This document shows positions 25,395 to 34,559 of a stretch of DNA of 64,000 nt, one piece after another (within the stretch, counting starts at the first letter, position 1; each line of letters begins with the position of its first letter). This DNA comes from Sinohyriopsis cumingii (lineage: Eukaryota > Mollusca > Bivalvia > Unionida > Unionidae): the NCBI GenBank assembly GCA_028554795.2, contig CM068824.1:160821630-160885629 (forward strand), written 5' to 3'. The notes below the pieces were generated by a model. That model searched no databases. It was not told where the DNA came from and saw only the letters and a program-made list of their open reading frames with translations. The translations under genes were made by a program, and so were the position numbers.

Positions 25395-25647
25395 GTTGTT
25401 GGTGGTATTTTGACTTGAACACCATTTCTCAGCACAAGATCGGTTATACATGGCAGCCTGTATAACTAGTGGAGGAAGGACCTTGAACACCTGGGTAAGA
25501 ACCACCAACCCATAGGAAGCTACTGGCAAGCATTCTCACATAACCACACTGGCAAAACCCGAGACTAGAACCATTATGGATAGCGGTGCAATGGCAGTGA
25601 TAAGTAAAGGCGAGTACCTTGTACCACTCTGCCACCCAGTGCCCCCC
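25395..25647 (-). mobile_element. tRNA-derived SINE, - strand
   Basis: Read on the - strand it begins with an A-box-like GGTGGCAGAGTGGTAC. It continues with a B-box region, then GCCAGTAGCTTCCTATGGGT, TCCTCCACTAGTTATAC and GCCATGTATA, and ends in a TGTGCTGAGAAATGG tail with CAACAAC-type repeats. The same blocks in the same order occur on the + strand at 30942-31182. Confidence 0.75.
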
Positions 25648-26253
25648 TTATATGTTGTGTGTAACTGATGCTGAGAGTCTCCTAAGTGTGATTCACATGT
25701 AGTGTTGAACTAAAGTCTTAATTCATAATTGATTCATATTATCATTATCAGCCTTGGCTACATTTTTTGTCACCATTCTTGAACTTCCCACATCCACAAG
25801 AAAAGGTTGGCCATGGGCTATTATATATGTACACTTTACAGTAATATGTCTATTATATAACCAACATTTTAGGAGGGAAACCTGAGCAGTTTGACAGTTC
25901 TTGTTTCATTGGTTTGAAATGTGTAACATTAGCAAGTACCTTCAGATAAATGACACCTATTTGTACATGTATAACCCCTTTCCAAATTTGCTTACTGTTT
26001 TTATTTCACCTATATTAGGTACACCTCTACATGATGAAGGACATCTTTTATAACTGCTTTTAAGTTTACTTACTGTGCACATATCCCCTATATTAGGGAC
26101 ATCTATCCACAAAAGACACAATTTTGTGGTTCCTTTGGGTGTCTCATAAAGACAGTGCATTTGGTATCTCTAGCATTTTCAACTATGAATACTTTTTTAA
26201 AATCTGTAACTGTTTAAGCTGTTATTTGACATTTTGTGTGAATCTTTTTACAG

Positions 26254-26343
26254 CCGATACAAAGCCTTGGAAAGTATGATGGAAGAAGCCCTCAAGAAAA
26301 GCACAGAAATCAAAGAGGACAAAATAAATTCCTTGGAAAGCAG
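26254..26343 (+). CDS. CCDC88: Exon D, coiled coil
   Basis: 90 bp, phase 2 in and phase 2 out (codons 550-578). Acceptor TTTTTACAG, donor CAG|GTATGC. The peptide R-Y-K-A-L-E-S-M-M-E-E-A-L-K-K-S follows the split Ser and completes DDSRYK, a motif I recall in vertebrate Girdin. A second donor-like GTGAGT at 26357 would add 13 bases and break the frame. Confidence 0.9.
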
Positions 26344-26354
26344 GTATGCTCTCT

Positions 26355-26735
26355 TTGTGAGTAATTTGACCTGTGCATATTTAGGGTATACCCTGCATGG
26401 TCAGTATAGTCACATTGACATGTACATATTTAGGGTATACCCTGCATGGTCAGTAGTCACATTGACTTGTATATATTTAGGATATACCCTGCATGGTCAG
26501 TCTAATCACATTTTCATGTATATATTTAGGGTATACCCTGCATGGTCAGTATAGTCACATTGACGTGTACATATTTAAGGTATGCCCTGCATGGTCAATA
26601 TAGTCACATTGATCTGTACACATCTAGGGTATACCAGGCATGGTCATTGTAATAACATGGTTGAAGTCAGTGTGAGTAATTTGACCTGTACATACTGGTA
26701 GTTAGGGTATACCCTGTAAGGTCATTGTAGTCACT
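26355..26735. repeat. ~49-bp tandem repeat abutting exon D
   Basis: About seven units of GGGTATACCCTGCATGGTCA followed by GTATAGTCACATTGACATGT and ACATATTTA. The phrase GTGAGTAATTTGACCTGT occurs both at 26357 and near 26672, so the array includes sequence from just inside the donor. Confidence 0.88.
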
Positions 26736-27047
26736 TGGCTGAACTCTCAGCAAAAGCTGTGCATTCCTAATTGCTTATTTTCAGGAGACTTGTGACTATG
26801 TTCATTCAAAACAGTAATGTAACTGGTGGTTACTCATTTCAGAATTAGCACCAAATTGACAGTTATGTAGAATCTTTTAATAATGATGTCTAATTGACAA
26901 CTTTATCAAGATATGTAATGCATCCTAATTTCATTGAACTGGTGTAAATTTTGATTACATCATGCATGTATTTTAAAATTTATTTACAAGACAAGCAACA
27001 TGATGAAACATTTATATGTTCCCTTCAAGTATGGATTACAGATGCAG

Positions 27048-27254
27048 CCTATATACTCACTTAAATGTTGAGTCCAGTTGCAAGCTGCACAGACCCAGAT
27101 CTTCAGTTGTATAATGTGCTATACAATTTATACAGTTTATTAAGAGTAATCAATAGAACAAACAACATAGACCCTGATCTACCAGAACATTATGCAACAG
27201 CAGATCAGGATCTGTGTTGTTTGCAGTTGAACCTGGCTTATAAGCAAGTATATA
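27048..27254. mobile_element. Two-hairpin MITE, copy 1
   Basis: Ends TATATACTCACTTA... and ...CTTATAAGCAAGTATATA are inverted. The inside holds GTCCAGTTGCAAGCTGCACAG, then ACAACATAGACCCTGATCT, then AGCAGATCAGGATCTGTGTT and TTTGCAGTTGAAC. The palindromic AGATC/GATC blocks form internal hairpins. It is related to copies at 42.3, 51.2, 56.1 and 63.7 kb. Confidence 0.75.
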
Positions 27255-27329
27255 AGTTAATTTGTTTCTCATTTGAGCGTAGATAAAGCTTGTCAGGAGA
27301 CTTTTAGTTGGAATACTTCTGTATTGTAG

Positions 27330-27464
27330 GTTGGAGGAGTCTAAGAACCGTAACCTTAAGTTACAGGAGGAGTTGAGGCTTCTGAAGAGGGAGTGTGAGT
27401 CACTGAAACAGCGTTATGAGGAAGAGTCAGTTGGCCATGAACGAGAAAAGCGAGACATTCAAAG
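27330..27464 (+). CDS. CCDC88: Exon E, coiled coil
   Basis: 135 bp, phase 2 in and out (codons 580-623 plus split Arg codons on both sides). The peptide begins L-E-E-S-K-N-R-N-L-K-L-Q-E-E-L, which resembles the RLEESTNYN-x-QL-x-EL stretch recalled from Girdin. It ends in highly charged E-R-E-K-R-D-I-Q-(R). Confidence 0.9.
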
Positions 27465-28169
27465 GTAACTGATCAAAAATAATGTGGCTCAGGTTGACAT
27501 CAGTGAAAAGGATTATTTTAGCCATGTTGTAAAGCCTAATAACCATTATGATGAGATTTGTGGTTGTTAATATTCCACATACAATTATTTTTTTAATAAC
27601 AAGGTATCTTTGTAAGACTACTGTGAATCAGACAATTTTAAATTCATTAAAAATTTGTAAAATTTAGTACATGTATATAAGATCATTATGGATGTAACTG
27701 TTTTGCAAACTTATAAACAGTAAATTACATATGAACTTGCACTAATAGTTATTTAAAGGAAAAATACTTTGCAAGTTCATTCCTGGCTGTGTTTGCAAAG
27801 ATTTATGTAAGATTAAAACTATTTGATTTACAGTAATGGCAGGCACATTAATTGCTGGATTAAAAAATTATCTGTTTTTCATTAATGCTAAGTAATAATG
27901 TTCGTAATATAAGTCCTTCACTATGACAGCATGGATCCAGACCTTTTAGACATCCTTCACTATCACATGGCTGCCAAGTGTCTCTTTATTTCCGTATTTG
28001 TCCCATATTTTTTTTACCTGAATACGGCTGTATGTAATTTTTTTAACAGTCTGTATTTGAATAATAAAAAATTAAATAAAAATTTTCATGCCATTTTCTG
28101 TTTAGAATGAGCACCTGGTTTCATTCTGAAAGTAAATATATCATATGTATATATATATAGGGATATAAT

Positions 28170-30157
28170 ATAGTCCATGCAGCGAAATCAACCCACTACA
28201 CTAGTAAGATCATGGAAAGTTCCAGCTGCAAAGAGCTCTTCGAGATTACTAATGAGCTAATGTCAAGGAACAAATCTATACCACTTCAAACTACCTTCTC
28301 TCCAGTCGACCTTCCGGACATGTTTGCAAATTTCTTCCGTGACAAAGTACAAACCATTAGAGATAAGCTTGACATCACAAATTCAATTGACTTGTCATCA
28401 CCATACAATTGGGATACAGAATTTGAGCGGCAACCATTCAGAACCTGTCTCTATGGATTTCGTACATACAATCGTGATGAAGAGTGCACCAAAGTCATGT
28501 GAACTTCATCCAATTCCAACATCACTGCTGCTTGAGTGCTTAGATCCAGTATTGCCTTCACTAACTGATGTTATTAATACCTCTCTCTCATCCGGGGAAT
28601 TCCCATCATTTTTGCTAGACTATAACGATTCAAAGAACTACCGCCCAGTTTCTAATCTCCCATTCATATCAAAATTTTTAGAAAAGGTTGTTCTATCCCA
28701 GCTTGTATCTCATCTGAATTCAAACAGTCTTTTTAGCAATGTACAATCTGCATATCGCCCTTGCCACAGTACTGAAACTACTCTTCTAAAAATAGTTAAT
28801 GACATTCTCTCTGTGTTGGATAGCGGAAAGATTACAGTCCTCACCCTCCTTGATTTTGTCTGCAGCATTTGACACAATAGACCATGATATATTACTTCAC
28901 CATCTCCAGCATGTATTTGGCATTCATGATACAGCCTTTCTGTGGTTCAAGTCGTACTTGGTCAACAGGACACAAATTGTATCTGCAAATGGAATACACT
29001 TCAGCCCAGTTGATCTATGATGTGTTACACAGGGGTCTGTTTTTGGACCTGTTCTCTTGATTCTATACACTCAGTTGCTCTCAAGTGTCATACATCATCA
29101 TCCATTGTCCACCAATTGTATGCTGATGACACCCAAATATATAAATCTAGCCACACAACTGAAGTTGATGCTACCATCCAAGGTGTAGAGAGGTGCATTT
29201 CTGATGTGAAATCATGGATGACATGTAACAAGCTGCAGATGAATGATGATAAAACTGAGGCCCTTCTGATCACAACACAAAGACTTTCTCATTCACATCC
29301 TTTACCTCAAACAATAAATATCAACAACACTAACATTAAATTCGCATAATCAGTATGAAACCTAGGTGTTACTCTGGACAGTACTCTCATATCGCACCAA
29401 CATGTCATGAACATAAGCAAGGCTGCATATCTTGAGCTGAGACACATCAGCCCAATTCGCAAGTATCTTTCAGTTGATGCCGCTAAAACACTTGTGTGTT
29501 CATTAGTACTTTCAAGACTGGACTATTGTAACTCAATTCTGTCTGGTTCATCTCAATATCTGTTCCAGAAACTTCAAAAAGTTCAAAACACAGCTGCTTG
29601 GATCATACTTAGAGTACCATGATCAGAGCACACCTCCCTGCTGCTCTGTACCCTACACTGGCTATCCATTCGATCCAGAATCAAACACAAAATTTGTTCT
29701 CTGTGCTACATTTCACAGTCGGACTCTAGTCCAACATACCTATCTGACCTCACCCATGTGTATACACCAGCAAGATACTTACGCTCCTCTTCTGACAATC
29801 GTATACTCATTATTCCCACTATGAAAACAAAGTCATATGGACAGCGTTCTTTTGCATACCAGGGCCCAGCAACATGGAATGCATTGCACACTGAACTTAG
29901 ACACAGTGATCCCATTCAAGAATGCTCTCAAAACTCACTTACTTCGACTGCAAGAACAAACTTAAAGACTTAATAATGTTTCCTACCTTAAATATTCTCA
30001 GCATGTTTTTTTGTTTTTTAATTTCATGGTGTTTGTTTTTGTAATCGTATCATTATATGTTTTTTATGTTATAGGTGTTGTCTAATGTTGTAAAGCGCTT
30101 AGAGCTTCTAAAGATTAGACGCTATACAAAGTTCTCATTATTATTATTATTATTATA
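28170..30157 (+). mobile_element. 5'-truncated, degenerate L2/CR1-like LINE
   Basis: In order on the + strand, across several frames: a pre-RT segment, then K-N-Y-R-P-V-S-N-L-P-F, then Q-S-A-Y-R-P and T-I-D-H-D-I-L, the reverse-transcriptase active site Y-A-D-D at 29119-29130, and a C-terminal segment (L-D-Y-C-N-S-I-L, G-P-A-T-W-N-A-L). Frameshifts and stops near 28430, 28860, 29020, 29345 and 29620, and a short deletion before K-N-Y-R-P, make it dead. The 3' end has AAAGCGCTTAGAG...GCTATACAAA and an (ATT)n tail, typical of L2-type 3' ends. The endonuclease domain is absent, so the copy is 5'-truncated. Confidence 0.85.
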
Positions 30158-30364
30158 TAGAGTTCTAAAATATGATTGGTTCATTCCAAATCGAGACTAC
30201 CAAGCCAGTCTTTAACCATCATATTGGATTGTGCAAAGCAGTTGCTATTATCACTGTATCGCATCTTCATAATATTCAACTAATAATCATGTTGAAAGGG
30301 AAAGAAGATTCAGAATTTTCACCAGAAACAGAAATGGAAGGACAATTGTGCTATCTTGTTTAGA

Positions 30365-30800
30365 TTTTTGAAACCTTCTAGTAAAGGAGAAAACTTGGCA
30401 TTTTGCAATTTGTGTAATTGTGATTTTGCTATTGGGCATGGAGGCACCCATGACATAAAACAGCACAAAAAGCTAATAAACATCAGCTTGCTGCTTCATC
30501 ATCAGCAACTCAGCTAGAACTTGCGATATTTATAAATGCCAGAGAGAATCTTGATGTAATTTGATCGAAGTACAGTTTACTAGATTTCCTTTAGAAATGA
30601 ACCTTCATCAGTTGCTAGTGTTACTGGTGATTTATTCCGCACACTTTTTCCAGACAGTAAAATTGCAAATTATTACTCATGTGCTAGAAGGATAACAGTT
30701 CAGTAAAAAATCACACAGATTTCAGATCATCAATGAAAGATGGTACATTGGAATCAATAATGATTGAAAAAACCAGGTGTGGTAAAGGCTTCTAATAAAG
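30365..30800 (+). pseudogene. hAT-like transposase N-terminal relic (BED-type zinc finger)
   Basis: Frame-broken but readable. One frame gives F-C-N-L-C-N-C-D-F-A-I-G-H-G-G-T-H-D-I-K, the C-x2-C...H pattern of BED-like fingers in domesticated and selfish hAT proteins. A shifted frame gives Q-L-A-A-S-S-S-A-T-Q. Further on, L-F-R-T-L-F-P-D-S-K-I-A-N-Y-Y-S-C-A-R-R resembles the FPDSxIA...CxRTKTT segment common in that group. No catalytic core is visible and stops are frequent. Confidence 0.62.
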
Positions 30801-30941
30801 CTGCCTATGTCTGAGTGTATGTTTCATTCTTGCACCTTCTGAATGGGCACCTGAATGGAACAGGGTGCCCATTCAAAATGTGGAAGAGTGCAGCAAATGC
30901 ATCTTTGACATTAAATAATTAAGTAAGTTACTGTCCTACTT

Positions 30942-31182
30942 TGGGGCCCAGTTTGGCTGAGTGGTATAAAACACTCACTATTTTGGATCACTGCCATCTC
31001 ACCTCTGTCTGCATGGGTTTGAGTCCAAGGCTTGGCTAGCGTGGGTATGTGCCAGTAGCTTCTCATGGGTCGGTGGTTCTTCCCTGGGTTTTCCAGGGTT
31101 CTTCCTCCACCAGTTATACTGGCCGCCATGTATAGCCTATCTTGTGCTGAAAAATGGCGTTAAACCCTAGAACAACAACAAC
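30942..31182 (+). mobile_element. tRNA-derived SINE, + strand
   Basis: A-box-like TTTGGCTGAGTGGTATAA and B-box-like GGGTTTGAGTCC lie at tRNA spacing. The conserved body follows: GCCAGTAGCTTCTCATGGGT, CTTCCTCCACCAGTTATAC, GCCATGTATA. The tail is TGTGCTGAAAAATGGCG then AACAACAACAAC. It is the same family as 25395-25647 (-). Confidence 0.8.
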
Positions 31183-31344
31183 TTTACTTTACTAATGATT
31201 GTAGATGTTGGAAATAGTTCCATATGCATTAAAGTTTTAGAAATCAGCATTTGTTCCTGAAAATCAATATTTTTGTCATAAGCAGTTAGTATTTTTGTAC
31301 TGTGGGGTTGGCAGCTATGCTATGAAAGCATAGATCGAGACTTT

Positions 31345-31600
31345 TTATGTTGTAATATGGTCCTTCACTATCAAAAGCATGGATCCTGATGTGTTTTGTT
31401 CATAATGTAAGTGCTTCACGATGGATAAAAAGCATGGATCCTTATGTTTTTTGTTCATAATCTAAGTCCTTCACTATGGATAAAAAGCATGGATCCTGAT
31501 GTGTTATGTTCATAATCTAAGTCCTTCACTATGGATAAAAAGCATGGATCCTGATGTTTTATGTTCGTAATCAAAGTCCTTCACCATTAAAGTATAGTTC
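31345..31600. repeat. ~55-60-bp tandem repeat (CACTATGGATAAAAAGCATGG)
   Basis: Four or so units of AAGTCCTTCACTATGGATAA, AAAGCATGGATCCTGATGTG and TTTTGTTCATAATCT. A diverged double unit sits far upstream at about 27915-27975. Confidence 0.85.
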
Positions 31601-31889
31601 CAGACTTTTTTTCCGAAAGTATCATAAATTAAAACTGTCTTGAATGCTGGTGCAAGGTCTGTTCATGAACTGAAATTGGTAGTTGAGTTGGGGATTCACA
31701 TTTTGTTTACAAAAAAAGGGGCTTTTTATAAAAACAGGAGGAATTTAACAAACAAATACAAGTTAGAATTGCAAATATGATGGAAGAATTTTTACACTTT
31801 TGATTGGTTGTTTTTTGTTGTGATTACTAAGAAATTAGTGTGAATCATGCAGTTACATGTGTTAGAATAGACCGAGCTGGTTTCTTATG

Positions 31890-32085
31890 AAAAATATTAG
31901 AATCCTCTAAGACAGTTTTATTGGCATACTGTATACCATGGCAAATGTTGGAATCCTCTAGGACAAATTTCTAGGCATAGTTTGTATCATGGCAAATGTT
32001 GAAATCCTCCTGGACAATTTTATTGGCATACTTTTTATTGTGGCACATGATGGAATCCTCCAATAGTTTTCTTGGCATGCTGTGA
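31890..32085. repeat. ~52-bp tandem repeat (4 units)
   Basis: Units of TTGGCATACTGTATACCATG followed by GCAAATGTTGGAATCCTCTA and GGACAATTTTA, with increasing decay to the right. Confidence 0.8.
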
Positions 32086-32770
32086 ATTCATCGTTTTTTG
32101 TGGGTATCAGATTTCATAGTTTTGTGGAACATTACATTTTTATTGGCAGTTACATATATGAATAGTGATGGATATCCATACCAAATCAAATATAACTGCA
32201 AACTTCAATATGAGGGTTATTTTGAGCAGACACATTCATTTTGTACAATCAACCATTTTGTCATTGTGAAAACATTCTGCAAGGCATTGTGGGTAAAACT
32301 GGTACAATGTACAATGTTATGCATTTACTAGTTCACCCCTTTATCATTAGTAATATTTCCAAATGAGAACTTAATATTAGTCATACTTATAATGCAGTGC
32401 CAAAATTTACCCACAATACCTTGTAAAGATGGAGAAAGTTTTTGTTGATTTTCAGTAGCACAGGACATTGTCTACCAAGAGGACATTTATTTACCTGCTT
32501 CCAAGAGCTTAGCTATTGTGTTGTCAAGGTTTTTAGTTATAATGTTAATTAGTTGAATTTTTTTTTAAATGAGAGAATATGTTCACTCAGTTATGTAGAA
32601 CAATAGGTTAATTCTATTTATCTTAAGGTCAGATCAGTTCATTTAATATTTAAGTCTGTCATCCACTTTTCATGGGAAAGGTTTGCATCTCAACTAGACT
32701 GTTCTCAGTTTTATCTAATGTTTATTAATGACTTGTTTTTCATATTTGAGCAACTTCGTACTTTCAACAG

Positions 32771-32891
32771 GCATCGTGATAGTCTTGTACGGAACAGTCC
32801 ATTCCACCAGCAGCAGCAACAGCAGGGTTCCAGTAATCCCACCAAGGAAATATTGGAGCTAAAGGACCATTTGGTTAAGGTCGAACGAATG
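32771..32891 (+). CDS. CCDC88: Exon F, coiled coil with short polyQ
   Basis: 121 bp (split Arg, then codons 625-664). Acceptor TTCAACAG, donor ATG|GTGAGT, phase 0 out. It encodes H-R-D-S-L-V-R-N-S-P-F-H, then six glutamines (CAG CAG CAG CAA CAG CAG), G-S-S-N-P-T, and resumes coiled coil with L-K-D-H-L-V-K-V-E-R-M. The latter aligns with the V-K-D-R-L-I-E-V-E-R-N segment recalled from Girdin. The S/P/Q-rich part is a break in the coiled coil, at the same place where vertebrate proteins have a variable S/P-rich break. Confidence 0.9.
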
Positions 32892-33104
32892 GTGAGTTGT
32901 CATGAAAGAGTATGATCATGATGCAATTTTATCACCACCACCAGAATTCATTTGAAAGCCAGTCTAAGCTTTTGCTCATTACTGACCAGATGATCAGGGC
33001 CTGCTCATATCAATTCCTGTAGGGTTAACATCATGCACATTTTTTGCCAAGTTAAATTTTCCCCATCCTATTTTCCTTAAGATGACATCATAATTGCCAT
33101 GACA

Positions 33105-34365
33105 TCATGATCTAGGTGAAACTCCATTTTGATCTAAATGAAATCCCATTTTCATCTAGGTGAAATCCCATATTGATCTAGGTGAAATCCCATTTTGGTC
33201 TAGGTGAAATCCCATTTTGATCCAGGTGAAATCCCATTTTGGTCTAGGTGAAATCCCATTTTGATCTAAATGAAATTCCATTTTGATCTAGGTGAAATCC
33301 CATTTTGATCTTGGTAAAATTCCATTTTGATCTAGGTGAAATCCCATTTTGATCTAAATGAAATTCCATTTTGATCTAGGGGAAAATCACATTTTGAAAG
33401 AGGTGAAATCCCATTTTGATCTAAATAAAATTCCATTTTGAGCTAAATGAAATTCCATTTTGGTCCAGGTGAAATCCCATTTTGATCTAGGTGAAATTAC
33501 AGTTTGATCTAGGTGAAATCCAATTTTGATCTAGGTGAAATTCCATTTTCATCCAGGTGAAATCCCATTTTGATCTAGGTGATCTAGGTGAAAATCCCAT
33601 TTTGATCTAAATGAAATCCCATTTTGATCTAGGTGAAATTCCATTTTGGTCTAGGTGAAATCCCATTTTGATCTAAATGAAATTCCATTTTGATTTAGGT
33701 GAAATCCCATTTTGGTCTAGGTGAAATCCCATTTTTTTCTAGGTGAAATCCCATTGTGATCTAAATGAAATTCCATTTTGATCTAGGTGAAATTCCATTT
33801 TGATCTAGGTGATCTAGGTGAAATTCCCATTTTGGGGAAATAGGTGAAATCCCATTTTGATCTAAATGAAATCCCATTTTGATCTAAATGAAATCCCATT
33901 TTGATCTAGGTGAAATCCCATTTTGGTCTAGGTGAAATCCCATTTTGATCCAAGTGAAATCCCATTTTGATACAGGTGAAATCCCATTTTGATTGAAATG
34001 AAATTCCATTTTGATCTAGGTGAAATCCCATTTTGAACTAAATGAAATTCCATTTTGAGCTAGGTGAAAATCTCATTTTGAAAATAGCTGAAATCCCATT
34101 TTGATCTCAATGAAATCCCATTTTTATGTAACTGAAATTCCATTTTGATCTAGGTGAAATCCCATTTTGGTCTAGGTGAAATCCCCTTTTTTCTAGGTGA
34201 AATCCCATTTTGATCTAGGTGAAATCCCTTTTTGATCTAGGTGAAATCCAATTTTGATCCAGGTGAAATCCATTTTGATCTAGGTGAAATCCCATTTGGA
34301 TCTAGGTGAAATTCCATTTTGATCCCGGTGAAATTCAATTTTGATCTAAGTAAAATCACTATTTT
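33105..34365. repeat. 22-bp tandem array (about 55 units)
   Basis: The unit is GATCTAGGTGAAATCCCATT plus TT, alternating with GATCTAAATGAAATTCCATT plus TT. Occasional GATCTAGGTGATCTAGGTG slips (near 33580 and 33810) record replication-slippage events. Confidence 0.93.
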
Positions 34366-34559
34366 GAGTTTATGAACTCTTTACTGCTTTTAATTGTATT
34401 CTTGTTTCAAATTGAAGTAGCCATCAAAAAGTTTTAGAATGATACTATTTTATTGTAGAACAAACTGTCAGTATAGACTTGGTACCCACAGACAAGTGTC
34501 AGTAAAATTGTTTCTGATTATTTTAATCTGCAACTAATGCATGATCCACATCCCTACAT

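Larger units (their letters stand above)
4407..26253 (+). other. CCDC88: Giant repeat-rich intron C-D (21.8 kb)
   Basis: Phase-2 intron; the split codon AG|C gives Ser and completes DDSRYK. It carries nested Tigger-type elements, at least six tandem arrays, a ~140-bp satellite, a TTAA-flanked MITE, a hAT MITE and SINEs, each listed separately. No further CCDC88 exon was found, and the peptide continuity across it argues that none is missing. Nothing recognisable was seen in 8807-9507, 11353-13389, 15291-17225, 19111-19634 or 23331-25394, beyond short simple repeats such as (CA)n near 12930 and (GA)n near 20283. Confidence 0.8.
26344..27329 (+). other. CCDC88: Intron D-E (986 bp)
   Basis: Phase 2, acceptor TATTGTAG. 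It contains a ~49-bp tandem repeat beginning almost at the donor and a two-hairpin MITE copy at 27048-27254. Confidence 0.8.
27465..32770 (+). other. CCDC88: Intron E-F (5.3 kb)
   Basis: Phase 2, acceptor CTTTCAACAG. It holds an L2-like LINE, a hAT transposase relic, a SINE and two short tandem arrays. Stretches 27465-28169 and 32090-32770 show nothing recognisable, except a partial CCTTCACTAT-GCATGGATCC copy near 27915-27975 that matches the array at 31345. Confidence 0.8.
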
